Positions 16,782 to 25,583 of a stretch of DNA of 64,000 nt are shown here, in pieces. Source of the stretch: Janthinobacterium sp. 344 (GTDB lineage: Bacteria > Pseudomonadota > Gammaproteobacteria > Burkholderiales > Burkholderiaceae_D). The notes under the pieces are model-generated. The model was not told where the DNA came from. It worked only from the letters and a program-made list of their open reading frames with translations, and searched no databases. Each line of letters starts with the position of its first letter. The first letter of the stretch is position 1. The stretch spans positions 102,766 through 166,765 of the forward strand of contig NZ_FOKL01000008.1 in NCBI RefSeq assembly GCF_900112025.1, given 5' to 3'. The translations under genes were made by a program, and so were the position numbers.

Positions 16782-17192
16782 GGCAGGCTCCGGCAAAGGG
16801 AAGGCTCGCGGCCCATGCCCTGCTATCGCAAGGGCCGTGCCAGCAAAAACAGGGGGATGGCGGCGGGCAGGGGCGAACGGCGTTTCGCCGATGGCGTAAA
16901 AACCATGGTTTCCGGCGAAGCAAATTTCGTTGACAAGATGAGCTTTCAGGCAAGCTTAATTGGCAGGAATGATTACGTCGCCTATCCGCCACAAAGGTTG
17001 AAAATAATTGAAAATATTTTCCATTTGTAAAAAATAAAGTTCGCCCAAAATGCTTCAAAAAACCCGCAATGCCTTGCAAATTGCTGACAATCCAAAAGAT
17101 GAGCAAGACGAAAATATTTAATTGCAAACGCGATTTTATTCGCTTCGCTCTACAATTACCGGGCCAGAATTTGATTGCCCTAGAGAAACTAA
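16782..17192. other. AT-rich divergent intergenic region
   Basis: A 411-base gap between the eight-gene operon (leftward) and the DUF1800 gene (rightward). From about 16915 it is much more AT-rich than its surroundings, with a direct repeat TTGAAAAT at about 16997-17016 and a TACAAT box at 17151-17156. It must hold the promoters of both transcription units, but I cannot place a convincing -35/-10 pair. No gene seen. Confidence 0.5.
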
Positions 17193-18998
17193 ATGACCCA
17201 TCCAACTTTGCGCCGCGTGCTGGCCTTGCTATTGATCAGTTTGCTGTCCGCCTGCGGCGGAGGCGGCGGCGACAGCCAAAGCGGCTCCATCCTGAAACCG
17301 GACACGCCGGCCGTGCCGCCCACAGCTGTCGCGCCTGCCGATCCGGATGCACCAGCCAACCCGCCTGGCGATACCGTTCCGCCGCCGCCCCTGACCACGC
17401 CGCCTGTGGGCCAGACGGTTACCTTTACGCGCCAGCAGGCATCGCGCTTCCTGGGCCGCGCGACCTTCGGCCCGAACATGGCGGCCATCGATGCCCTGGC
17501 CGCCAGCGACAGCGACGCCTGGTTCACCGCGCAGTTTTCCAAGCCGCAGACCTTGCATCGCAAATATATCGACGGCATGCTGGCTGCGGAAGCCTCTGGT
17601 GGAGAGAAGACCCGCCATACGCAGTTCTACGAATCGTTCTGGCAACAAGGCATACGAGGTGAGGATCAGTTACGCCAGCGAGTGGCTTTTGCACTATCGG
17701 AAATTTTTGTTATTTCTCTACAGAATGGAGAGCTAGTAACCAGGCCGCGCGGCATCGCCAGTTTCTACGACATGCTGGGCCAGCGGGCCTTTGGCAATTT
17801 TCGCGACCTCCTGCAGGACGTGGCTTTACATCCGATGATGGGGCTGTACATGTCTCACATGCGCAATCAAAAGGAAACGGCGACCCGTACGCCCGATGAG
17901 AATTTCGCCCGAGAGGTCATGCAGCTTTTTACCATCGGCCTGTACCAGCTGAATGCGGACGGCAGCCTGAAACTGTCCGGCGGCAAGCCCATCGAGACGT
18001 ACACGCACGACGACGTGGCAGGCCTGGCGCGCGTATTTACCGGCTGGAGCTGGGCCGGGCCGGACCAGAGTTCCACGCGCTTCTATGGCGGCACGCCCGA
18101 TCCGGACCGCGACTGGCAAGCGATGCAGAACTATGCGGCCTTTCATTCCAGCGGCGAAAAGCGTTTTTTGGGCAAGTCCATTTCCGGCGCCACCAGCGGC
18201 GAGGCGGACCTGAAAGTCGCGCTCGATACCCTGTTCAACCATCCCAACGCAGGGCCGTTCTTTGGCCGCCAGCTGATACAGCGCCTCGTCACCAGCAACC
18301 CCAGCCCCGCCTACATAGGCCGTGTCGCGGCCGCCTTTGCCAACAATGGCAGCGGCGTGCGCGGCGACATGCAGGCCGTCATCCGCGCCGTGCTGCTCGA
18401 TCCGGACGCGCTGGCAGCGACAGAAACCCAGTTGCTCACGGGGAAATTGCGTGAGCCGCTGCTTCGGCTGGCGCACTGGATGCGTGCGTTTGACGCGCAA
18501 TCCACAAACGGCCGCTTTCGCATCTATAACGTCGATGACTCCCTTGCGGGCTTGGGCCAGAGTCCATTGAACGCACCATCCGTTTTCAATTTCTTCAGAC
18601 CAGCCTATGTGCCCCCAAATTCGGGACTGGCCACTTCAGGCCTGGTGGCACCGGAACTACAAATTACCTCCGAGCCATCGGTCACCGGCTATCTAAACTA
18701 TATGCAAAGCTGTATTGCTAGCGGTGCCGGCGATTACCACGATATTGCTCCCGACTACACGCGCGAACTGGCACTGGCGGCCAATCCTGGCGCCCTGCTG
18801 GACCGCATCGACCTGCTGCTGACGCACGGCAGCATGCCAACCAGGCTGCGGGGCCAAATCACCACCGCCGTCAATGGCATCGCCATCCCGGCCGCCACGG
18901 CCAGCAACGCCACGCAGGTCGCCACTGCGCAGGCCAACCGCGTCAAGCTGGCCATCTTCCTGACCATGGCCTCGCCCGCCTATCTGGTGCAAAAATAA
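17193..18998 (+). CDS. DUF1800 family lipoprotein
   Basis: A 601-residue DUF1800 protein with a lipoprotein signal peptide (basic start, hydrophobic LALLLISLL, lipobox LSAC with Cys21, then a Gly-rich linker and a Pro-rich spacer to about residue 70). The DUF1800 body includes FLGRATFG, the FAREVMQLFTIGLYQLN block and VARVFTGWSW-like region. Function is unknown; DUF1800 genes are nearly always paired with a DUF1501 gene, as here (8 bases apart). Two internal patches (about 17590-17745 and 18575-18725) fall to roughly 43-45% GC and use TTA, CTA and AGA codons rare elsewhere in the gene, suggesting mosaic recombination. Confidence 0.9.
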   Translation: MTHPTLRRVLALLLISLLSACGGGGGDSQSGSILKPDTPAVPPTAVAPADPDAPANPPGDTVPPPPLTTPPVGQTVTFTRQQASRFLGRATFGPNMAAIDALAASDSDAWFTAQFSKPQTLHRKYIDGMLAAEASGGEKTRHTQFYESFWQQGIRGEDQLRQRVAFALSEIFVISLQNGELVTRPRGIASFYDMLGQRAFGNFRDLLQDVALHPMMGLYMSHMRNQKETATRTPDENFAREVMQLFTIGLYQLNADGSLKLSGGKPIETYTHDDVAGLARVFTGWSWAGPDQSSTRFYGGTPDPDRDWQAMQNYAAFHSSGEKRFLGKSISGATSGEADLKVALDTLFNHPNAGPFFGRQLIQRLVTSNPSPAYIGRVAAAFANNGSGVRGDMQAVIRAVLLDPDALAATETQLLTGKLREPLLRLAHWMRAFDAQSTNGRFRIYNVDDSLAGLGQSPLNAPSVFNFFRPAYVPPNSGLATSGLVAPELQITSEPSVTGYLNYMQSCIASGAGDYHDIAPDYTRELALAANPGALLDRIDLLLTHGSMPTRLRGQITTAVNGIAIPAATASNATQVATAQANRVKLAIFLTMASPAYLVQK

Positions 18999-19006
18999 GG
19001 TCAATC

Positions 19007-20446
19007 ATGCAAAATTTCCCATTTTCCCGCCGCCGCTTCCTCGGCTCCATGCTGAGCCTGGCCGGCACCACTGCCGCACCGTTCGCCCTGAACCTGGCCG
19101 CCATGGGCAATGCCGCCGCGCAATCGGCGGGTGACTACAAGGCCATGGTGTGCCTGTTCATGGCAGGCGGCAACGACGCCTTCAATACGGTACTCGCCAC
19201 GGACAACACGTCCTGGAATGAATACCTGCGCCTGCGTAACACGGGCGGCAACGATTCCATCCATTTGCCGGGCGTGGGCGAGACGGGCGGCGTACTGCCT
19301 GTCGTGCCCGCTACGGCCCAGGCCGGACGCGCCTTTGCCCTGCATCCCCAGCTGGGTACGTTGAAGGACTTGTTCGACAATGGCCGCGCCGCCATCGTGG
19401 CCAACGTCGGCACGCTGATCCAGCCCGCCACCCTGGCACAATACAAGGCAGGCAGCGTGGCCTTGCCGCCCAAGCTGTTTTCGCACAGCGACCAGCAATC
19501 GGCGTGGCAGTCGGGCTCGCCGGAAGGGGCCAGCACGGGCTGGGGCGGACGCATCGGCGACGTGGCGGGCGCTGGCAACAGCAATGCCACCTTCACTGCC
19601 GTCTCGGCGGCCGGCAACACCGTTTTTCTGAGCGGGCGCCAGGTGCGCCAGTTCCAGGTGGGGCAAGCGGGCGCCGTGCCCATCCGTGGCTTGAGCGGCA
19701 ACCTGTTCGGCAGCGCGGGCGGCGCCAGCGCCTTGCAAGCCATCATCAACGATGCCGGCGGCGACCTGATCGAGCAGGAGCACGTGGCCGTGGTGCAGCG
19801 CGCCATCTCCAGCCAGAGCGTCCTCAGCGGCGCCATGCTGGCGGCCGGTCCCGGCGGCGTGCCCAATCCCACGCCCTACATCAACCCGAACACGGGCGTG
19901 GCAGGCGTCAATCCGCTGGCCGTGCAATTGCAGACGGTGGCGCGCATCATCGGCGGGCGCGGCGCCCTGGGGGCGAAGCGGCAAGTGTTTTATGTGACCT
20001 TGGGCAGCTTCGACACGCATGACCGGCAAAAAGTGCTGCATGCGGACCTGATGGCCCGCCTGGCCCATGCGCTGGCCTACTTCGACAGCACCCTGGCATC
20101 GCTGCAAGGCGCCGACCTGCGGCGCCAGGTGACGACGTTTACGGCCTCGGATTTCGGCCGCACCTTCAGCAGCAATGGCGATGGCACGGACCACGGCTGG
20201 GGCGCGCATCACTTTGTCGTCGGCGGTGCCGTGAAGGGCCGCGACATCTACGGCGCCTTCCCGACGACGGGCCTGGGCCATGAACTGGACGTGGGTTCCG
20301 GCGCCCTGCTGCCGACCACCTCGGTCGACCAGTACGGCGCCACCCTGGCCAAGTGGTTCGGCGTGGCCGACAGCCAGCTGGCCAGCGTCTTCCCGAATAT
20401 CGGCAACTTCAGCCGGCGCGACCTGGGTTTCATGACCGCAAGCTAG
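19007..20446 (+). CDS. DUF1501 family Tat-exported protein
   Basis: A 479-residue DUF1501 protein with a twin-arginine signal (SRRRFLGSMLSLAGTTAAPFA), implying folded export to the periplasm. The domain is of the alkaline-phosphatase/sulfatase-like superfamily: CLFMAGGNDAFNTVLA near the start, FDTHDRQ and the metal-site-like GTDHGWGAHHFVVGG near the end. Together with the DUF1800 lipoprotein upstream it forms a two-gene unit of unknown role. Its stop shares the four bases CTAG with the stop of the convergent intradiol-dioxygenase-like gene. Confidence 0.92.
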   Translation: MQNFPFSRRRFLGSMLSLAGTTAAPFALNLAAMGNAAAQSAGDYKAMVCLFMAGGNDAFNTVLATDNTSWNEYLRLRNTGGNDSIHLPGVGETGGVLPVVPATAQAGRAFALHPQLGTLKDLFDNGRAAIVANVGTLIQPATLAQYKAGSVALPPKLFSHSDQQSAWQSGSPEGASTGWGGRIGDVAGAGNSNATFTAVSAAGNTVFLSGRQVRQFQVGQAGAVPIRGLSGNLFGSAGGASALQAIINDAGGDLIEQEHVAVVQRAISSQSVLSGAMLAAGPGGVPNPTPYINPNTGVAGVNPLAVQLQTVARIIGGRGALGAKRQVFYVTLGSFDTHDRQKVLHADLMARLAHALAYFDSTLASLQGADLRRQVTTFTASDFGRTFSSNGDGTDHGWGAHHFVVGGAVKGRDIYGAFPTTGLGHELDVGSGALLPTTSVDQYGATLAKWFGVADSQLASVFPNIGNFSRRDLGFMTAS

Positions 20447-21306
20447 CCGTTCACCGCCACCGTCAACGTCACCACATACCCCTCGGTGGCATTGCCCGTC
20501 ACGCCGGCCATCTGCAGGCTGGTGCCATCGCTGAAGACGTTGTCGCTGGCATAGCTGATCTGTGCCAGATTGCGTACGCTAGCCGCATAGCCGCTGGCGG
20601 CGTAGACCTCGTTCAAGGTCGCCAGGGGGAAGGTGAACTGCGAAGTCTTGATGCGGTTCGAGGCGCTGACCGCCTTGGCCAGGCTGGGATAGACCTCGAA
20701 ATGCACGTGCGGCATACGCCCCGCGTAGCAGCCGGGAAAGATGCTCGTGAAGCTGAGGTTGCCGGACGCATCCGTTTCCTGCACGCCGCGCAGGTAATTC
20801 TGCCCCGTCACGCCGCTCGAATACAGCGAATACAGGCCTTCGCGGTCGCAATGCCACAGATAAATGGCATAGCCGGCCAGGCTGGAGCAACTGCCGTTGG
20901 CATTGAGCAATTGCAGCTTGATGGTCAACGGCACGCCTGCCGCCACGCCGCTGGCGCCATTGAAGCTGGCGCGGATATCGCTGCGCACCACGCCAGACTG
21001 GTTCAGCACGTTGACGATGCTGCCGCCATTCGTGTTCGTGCCGTCGGCCGGATACGGGCCGCCCGTTTCCTCGGGGATCACCGTGCAGGCGCCCGGGACG
21101 GGCGTGGCAACGCTCCCCGTGCCCGTGCCGGAAGTGCCGCTGCCGGTGCCAGCCGCCGCGCCGCTGGCGTCCGATCCCCCGCCGCAGCCGATTAGCGGCA
21201 CGCTGGCGGCGCCGGCCAGCAGCCAGCGCAAGACCTGGCGCCGTTCGGCCGCCAGCCGACCCATCATTTCGAGGTCGGATGCCAAGCCGTGATCATGTAA
21301 GTCCAT
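20443..21306 (-). CDS. intradiol ring-cleavage dioxygenase-like lipoprotein
   Basis: A 287-residue protein resembling the beta subunit of protocatechuate 3,4-dioxygenase. Visible family features are IPEETGGPYP near residue 78, YLWHCDREGLYSLY, and FPGCYAGRMPHVHFEVYP holding the presumed iron ligands (one Tyr and two His); the other Tyr is in LYSLY or nearby. It carries a Tat-like and lipobox N-terminus (RRQVLRWLLAGAASVPLIGC), so it is exported and probably lipidated. Such extracellular forms may act on aromatic polymers or catechols; substrate unknown. ATG 21306 has GGAG five bases upstream. Confidence 0.85.
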   Translation of the reverse strand: MDLHDHGLASDLEMMGRLAAERRQVLRWLLAGAASVPLIGCGGGSDASGAAAGTGSGTSGTGTGSVATPVPGACTVIPEETGGPYPADGTNTNGGSIVNVLNQSGVVRSDIRASFNGASGVAAGVPLTIKLQLLNANGSCSSLAGYAIYLWHCDREGLYSLYSSGVTGQNYLRGVQETDASGNLSFTSIFPGCYAGRMPHVHFEVYPSLAKAVSASNRIKTSQFTFPLATLNEVYAASGYAASVRNLAQISYASDNVFSDGTSLQMAGVTGNATEGYVVTLTVAVNG

Positions 21307-21431
21307 ACATACTCCAACAAGTGGGGCAAGCCCGCCAGCGCCGGGCTCAGGCTGGCGCACAGGAACAGGGCCTGCGTGCCCCGTTCCGAGAGCACTTTCC
21401 TGACGACAAGGGCGAGCCTGCGTTCCATGGT

Positions 21432-22094
21432 TCAGGCCGTTGTATTGACCAGGTTGCCGCTGGAAGACAGGCTGCCGCCCGCATTCGCCGCGCCCAGGCT
21501 GCCCGACAGCGCCTGCAGGAAACTGCTCAGCTTGCTACTGCTGCCGCCACTGCCGCTGGCATCGCCGCCCAGCGCACTGATCAGGCTGGCAAAACTCGAT
21601 TGCAGGTCGGTCACGGCGCTGTCGCTGCTATCCGTACTTTCCGTGCCGTCGCTGGCGGAGGCCGAGAGCTTTTGCAGCAGGCTTTGCAAGTCCGATTCGA
21701 TATTGCCAGGGCCGCCAGCGCGCGCGCCACCGCCGGGCGGCGGCCCCGATGGCGGTGCGCCGCCCTCTTCCTGTTCACCGGCCGCTGCGCCGCTCTGCGC
21801 GTGCAGGCTGCCCATCAACTGGTGCAAGAAGGCGCCCAGCGCCTGGCTGGCGTCGCTGCCGCCGGTACCGCTGGCGGCGGCATCCGTCGTGCCGTCACTC
21901 TCGCCATCGCTGGCGCTCACGCCGATCGCGGACAAGGCGCTGGAAATGGCGTCAAGCAAGGCGCCATCATCGGGTTTTTGCGGCGGCGTGCCGCCCACGC
22001 CGCTGGTGTTGCTGGCGCTACTGCCGCCGCTCAGGCGGCTGAATGCGCTCAACTGGCTGGCGGCGCTGCTGGAACTCAAGGCACTGATGCTCAT
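21432..22094 (-). CDS. Ser/Gly/Ala-rich hypothetical protein, cotranscribed with Spy/CpxP-like gene
   Basis: A 220-residue low-complexity protein rich in Ser, Ala and Gly, with a Pro/Gly hinge (PPSGPPPGGG) about two thirds in and repeated helical blocks of the type LLQKLSASAS and SSFASLISALGG. It has no signal peptide or recognised domain. It follows the Spy/CpxP-like gene by 27 bases and so probably belongs to the same Cpx-controlled unit. Confidence 0.7.
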   Translation of the reverse strand: MSISALSSSSAASQLSAFSRLSGGSSASNTSGVGGTPPQKPDDGALLDAISSALSAIGVSASDGESDGTTDAAASGTGGSDASQALGAFLHQLMGSLHAQSGAAAGEQEEGGAPPSGPPPGGGARAGGPGNIESDLQSLLQKLSASASDGTESTDSSDSAVTDLQSSFASLISALGGDASGSGGSSSKLSSFLQALSGSLGAANAGGSLSSSGNLVNTTA

Positions 22095-22121
22095 GTTGAT
22101 ACTCCCTGTGGTGTTGGCGTG

Positions 22122-22637
22122 TTATTGGGGACGGCGCGGGCCTGGGTGCTGGTCGTGCTGCCGCTCCGCCTGCTTGCGCTGCTCCGGCGTCAGCACGGCC
22201 AGCAATTGCTGCTCCAGCCGCGCCTGCTGCAGGCTGATCGTCGCCATGGCTTGCGCCGCCGTGCTGGCCAGTGCGCCGGCCTGCGCGTCGTCGTAAGCGC
22301 TGGACGCGGCCATGGCGCGCAGCTGCGCATGGGCCTTGAAGGCAATCTTCTGCTGTTCGCGCAGCAATGGCGCCTGGGCATAGGTGGCGGCAAAGACCTT
22401 GTCCTGCTGCGCTTCGCTCAGGTCGATGCCACGCAGAAAAGGCGGCAAACCTTGGGGGCCGGGACCGGCACCGGGACCGGGACCGGGGCCGGGGCCGAAG
22501 CCGGGGCCGGGCGGCGGCCCGTCCATGGCGTGCGGCGGCGGGCCATCGGGCGCGGACGCCTGCTGGGCCAAAGCCACCAGCGGCATGCTGCAGGCGGACA
22601 ACAGCAACAGGGATACGGCGATACTCAGATATTTCAT
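22122..22637 (-). CDS. Spy/CpxP-like periplasmic protein
   Basis: A 171-residue exported protein: signal peptide MKYLSIAVSLLLLSACSMPLVALAQ, then a Gly-Pro repeat region (about 45-62), then a helical body with LSEAQQDKVFA and the C-terminal LTPEQRKQ. This is the LTxxQ pattern of Spy/CpxP chaperones, which bind misfolded envelope proteins and inhibit the Cpx kinase. A Cys in LLSAC could also make it a lipoprotein. It is divergent from the adjacent regulator/kinase pair, with CpxR-type boxes between, the classic cpxP-cpxRA layout. Confidence 0.8.
   Translation of the reverse strand: MKYLSIAVSLLLLSACSMPLVALAQQASAPDGPPPHAMDGPPPGPGFGPGPGPGPGAGPGPQGLPPFLRGIDLSEAQQDKVFAATYAQAPLLREQQKIAFKAHAQLRAMAASSAYDDAQAGALASTAAQAMATISLQQARLEQQLLAVLTPEQRKQAERQHDQHPGPRRPQ
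22450..22512. repeat. short GC-rich repeat encoding Gly-Pro
   Basis: About ten imperfect 6-bp units of CCGGGA/CCGGGG type encode the (GP)n run of the Spy/CpxP-like protein. Such runs are prone to in-frame length change. Confidence 0.75.
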
Positions 22638-22685
22638 CGGGCTTTCCTTTGGTGGCGATCAGCCTTGATTGTCGGCGTCTGGCGT

Positions 22686-22765
22686 GTAAAGCAACGTTAG
22701 GACGGCGTAAAAGCGCGTAAAGGAAAGCATCGGAATGTAAGCAGAAGTGTGTAAAAGCGGGTAAA
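22686..22765. promoter_or_regulatory. CpxR-type boxes between cpxP-like and cpxR-like genes
   Basis: Two exact matches to the known CpxR site GTAAA-N5-GTAAA: 22707-22721 (spacer AGCGC) and 22751-22765 (spacer AGCGG). A partial site, GTAAA-N5-GTTAG, lies at 22686-22700. They lie in the divergent gap, suited to control of the Spy/CpxP-like gene leftward and the regulator/kinase pair rightward. Confidence 0.82.
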
Positions 22766-22829
22766 ACACCGCTGAACAGCCCCGTTTGACTGCTATCATC
22801 GGGCGATATTCACCCGAAAAAGCACAGGC

Positions 22830-23519
22830 ATGAGCAAGGTTTTGTTAATAGACGACGACGTCGAGCTAGTCGGCATGTTCCAGGAATACCTGACGCAGGA
22901 AGGCTTCGACGCCAAGGCCGTGCACGATGGCGAAAGCGGCGCTGCCGAAGCGCTGACGGGCCTGTATGCCATCGCCATCCTCGACGTCATGATGCCGCGC
23001 ATGAATGGCCTGGAAACCCTGCGCCGCATCCGCGCCGGCAGCAACCTGCCGATCCTGATGCTGACGGCGCGCGGCGATGACACGGACCGCATCGTGGGCC
23101 TGGAACTGGGTGCCGACGATTACGTGACCAAGCCGTGCACGCCGCGCGAATTGACGGCGCGCATCCGCGCCATCCTGCGCCGCGCCCAAGCCGTGCCGCA
23201 CGACGCCGCGGGCGTGGCGCCGCTGGCCGTGGGCCAGCTGACGATGTGGCCGGAGCAGCGCCGCGCGTCCTGGGCCGGCACGCATCTGGAACTGACGAGC
23301 ACGGAATTCAATCTGCTGGAAGTGCTGGTGCGCCATGCAGGCAAGCCGGTGAGCAAGAATCAATTGTCGGAGCTGGGACTGGGACGGCCCATGGCCCGCT
23401 TCGACCGCAATATCGACGTGCACCTGAGCAGCCTGCGCCGCAAGCTGGGCAGCCTGGCCGATGGCCGCTCCTGCCTGCAGACCGTGTACCGGCTCGGCTA
23501 TCAACTGATCAAGGAATAA
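22830..23519 (+). CDS. OmpR-family response regulator, CpxR-like
   Basis: A 229-residue two-domain regulator. The receiver has the acidic pair in LLIDDDVEL, phospho-acceptor Asp52 in AILDVMMPRMNG, the Thr in MLTARGDD and the Lys in VTKPCTPREL. The C-terminal winged helix includes LTSTEFNLLEVLVRHAG and the recognition region ending RRKLGSLADGRSCLQTVYRLGYQL. It lies two bases ahead of the kinase gene and opposite the Spy/CpxP-like gene, with CpxR-type boxes upstream, so a CpxR role and autoregulation are likely. Confidence 0.92.
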   Translation: MSKVLLIDDDVELVGMFQEYLTQEGFDAKAVHDGESGAAEALTGLYAIAILDVMMPRMNGLETLRRIRAGSNLPILMLTARGDDTDRIVGLELGADDYVTKPCTPRELTARIRAILRRAQAVPHDAAGVAPLAVGQLTMWPEQRRASWAGTHLELTSTEFNLLEVLVRHAGKPVSKNQLSELGLGRPMARFDRNIDVHLSSLRRKLGSLADGRSCLQTVYRLGYQLIKE

Positions 23520-23521
23520 GC

Positions 23522-25033
23522 GTGGGTCGCCTGTTCTGGAAATTTTTCCTGTGCATCATGCTGGCGCAAGTCACGGCCACCATCGGCATCGGCGGCACGT
23601 TCTGGCTGAAAAACCGGGCCGCGCAGCAGGAACGGGCGCTCGACATCGACACCAGTCCTCCCGCGCAGATGGCCATCGAAGCGGCCAGCGCCACGCTCGA
23701 GGCGGGCGGCAGCAAGGCCTTGCAGCAATTCCTCGGCAAGATGGGACGCATGCGCGTGTTTGCCGTCGATGCGCAGGGACACGAACTGATGGGCCGCAAG
23801 GTCCATCCCGCCATGCTGGGCAAGGCGCGCGCGCTGCTGGCGCAAGACACGCCGCATCCTGTGGTGCGCGAGGCGGACGGCAGCGATGGCGTGCGCTACC
23901 TGCTGTTCCTGCCCTCGTCCGAACGCTTTCGCAATGCCGAGGCCGGCGCCGCGCGCGACACGCTCAATGCCGTGACGATGACGGGACCGCGCGGCATGCC
24001 GCCCGGTCCCCGTCCCGCCGAGGCCGGCGCCGCGTCAGCGCGCCCCGACTACCAGCGCCAGCCACGCGAGATGGGCGGCATGGGCGGCATGCCGCCCGGT
24101 CCGCGCATGGACAGTCCCTACCGCACCTTCATTCCCCTCACGGCGGCCATCGCCGCCAGCCTGCTGTTCGCCTTTTTATTGGCCTGGTACTTTGCGCGCC
24201 CCATCCGCGACTTGCGGCAAGCGTTCGAGGCCGCCTCGAACGGCGATCTGGCGCCGCGCTTCGACACCAGCGGCAAGCGCGGCGATGAACTGACGAATCT
24301 GGGCCGCGATTTCGACCGCATGACGGGACGCTTGCGCAACCTCATGGATAGCCAGACGCGCTTGCTGCACGACGTCTCGCACGAACTGCGTTCGCCATTG
24401 GCGCGCCTGCAGGCCGCCATCGGCCTGGCGCACCAGCAGCCGGACAAGATGGCCGCCTCGATGCAGCGCATCGAACGTGAAAGCGAGCGCATGGATAAGC
24501 TCATCGGCGAACTGCTGACCCTGTCACGGCTGGAAGCGGGGGCCGTGCAAGCGCATAGCGAAGACATCTGCATCGCCGACCTGGTCCACGATATCGTCGA
24601 CGATGCCCGCTATGAGGCGGAGCCGCGCCACGTCGCCATCGACATCACGGGCAATGCGGCCGGTGCCGACACCGTCATCACGGGCCAGCCCGAACTGCTG
24701 GCGCGCGCCGTGGAAAACGTGGTGCGCAATGCCGTCAAGCACAGCCCGGATGGGGAAACCGTACAAGTGGATATCGCGCTGCAGGACGGCGGCCAGCAAC
24801 TGCGCATTGCCGTCCTGGACCGTGGGCCGGGCGTGCCGCAGGCCGACCTGGCCAGCATATTTGAACCCTTCTTCCGTGCCAGCAATACCCAGCACAGCAC
24901 GGAAGGCCACGGCCTGGGCCTGGCCATCGCCCGGCACGTCATCGGCGCCCATGACGGGCACATCGCCGCCAGCCTGCGCCACAGTGGCGGCCTGTGCGTG
25001 GAAATGCTGTTGCCCGTGAAGAGGCCTGGCTGA
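23522..25033 (+). CDS. HAMP-domain sensor histidine kinase, CpxA-like
   Basis: A 503-residue kinase starting at GTG 23522, two bases after the regulator stop. An N-terminal membrane helix (about 5-27), a periplasmic domain with Met/Gly/Pro-rich GGMGGMPPGPRMD-type stretches near 160-195, and a second helix (about 200-222) precede a HAMP domain. His287 lies in LLHDVSHELRSPLARLQ. The ATPase region has RNAVKHSPDG (N box), DRGPGVPQ (G1) and GHGLGLAIARHV (G2). It should sense envelope stress and phosphorylate the adjacent regulator. Confidence 0.92.
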   Translation: MGRLFWKFFLCIMLAQVTATIGIGGTFWLKNRAAQQERALDIDTSPPAQMAIEAASATLEAGGSKALQQFLGKMGRMRVFAVDAQGHELMGRKVHPAMLGKARALLAQDTPHPVVREADGSDGVRYLLFLPSSERFRNAEAGAARDTLNAVTMTGPRGMPPGPRPAEAGAASARPDYQRQPREMGGMGGMPPGPRMDSPYRTFIPLTAAIAASLLFAFLLAWYFARPIRDLRQAFEAASNGDLAPRFDTSGKRGDELTNLGRDFDRMTGRLRNLMDSQTRLLHDVSHELRSPLARLQAAIGLAHQQPDKMAASMQRIERESERMDKLIGELLTLSRLEAGAVQAHSEDICIADLVHDIVDDARYEAEPRHVAIDITGNAAGADTVITGQPELLARAVENVVRNAVKHSPDGETVQVDIALQDGGQQLRIAVLDRGPGVPQADLASIFEPFFRASNTQHSTEGHGLGLAIARHVIGAHDGHIAASLRHSGGLCVEMLLPVKRPG

Positions 25034-25062
25034 CCTTCCAGCCCGCCTGGCATGGTCCCGCG

Positions 25063-25404
25063 CTATGCCTGGGTGTCGATGATGCTGCCCAGGGTCGACG
25101 AGGCCGATTTGACGGGACTCGTCGTCGTATCGGCGCTGCTGGACGTTTGCGTGTCTTTCTGCGCCGCCTGTTGCGCAGCCGCCGCTTGTAGCTGAGCAAT
25201 TTGCGCCTGCAAGGCCTGGATCTGCTGCGCCAGCTGCTGCTGCAGCTTTTGCGCAGCGTCCGTCTGCTCGCCCTTTTGCGACTCCGTCAATTGCTTCTGC
25301 GCCGCCGTGATCTGCTTTTGCAGCGCCGCGATCTGCGTAGCGCTGCCCGCGCTGCCGCTGCCGGCCGCGCTCACCGAACCGCCTGAACCGATTGCCGCTA
25401 CCAT
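25063..25404 (-). CDS. FlxA-like coiled-coil protein
   Basis: A 113-residue protein starting at ATG 25404 (AGGAGG six bases upstream). A Gly/Ser-rich start is followed by a Gln/Ala/Leu coiled coil (about 22-82; IAALQKQITAAQKQLTES and similar heptads), then a Ser/Thr-rich tail. This matches the FlxA-like family, named after an E. coli flagellar-regulon gene of unknown function. Upstream, 68-92 bases before the ATG, lies a triple GTAAA array, suggesting control by the neighbouring Cpx-like system. Confidence 0.75.
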   Translation of the reverse strand: MVAAIGSGGSVSAAGSGSAGSATQIAALQKQITAAQKQLTESQKGEQTDAAQKLQQQLAQQIQALQAQIAQLQAAAAQQAAQKDTQTSSSADTTTSPVKSASSTLGSIIDTQA

Positions 25405-25471
25405 ATTGCCTCCTGTGTATGTCAATACTGCAGTTAACGGCAAGGGCCGGCGCGGACGTAGTGCGGCCAGT

Positions 25472-25496
25472 GTAAAGCCACGTAAAGGCAGGTAAA
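25472..25496. promoter_or_regulatory. triple CpxR-type half-site array
   Basis: Three GTAAA motifs at 25472-25476, 25482-25486 and 25492-25496, each separated by exactly five bases, give two overlapping matches to GTAAA-N5-GTAAA. They are upstream of the leftward FlxA-like gene and also about 90 bases before the rightward PrpF-family gene. Confidence 0.75.
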
Positions 25497-25583
25497 GACG
25501 GCTGCCTTCCCATCCCCTGCACGCTTGCGCCCAAGCACGAAAGGCTGGCACACTGACACTTCCTTCCTTGCGCCTGATCAACC

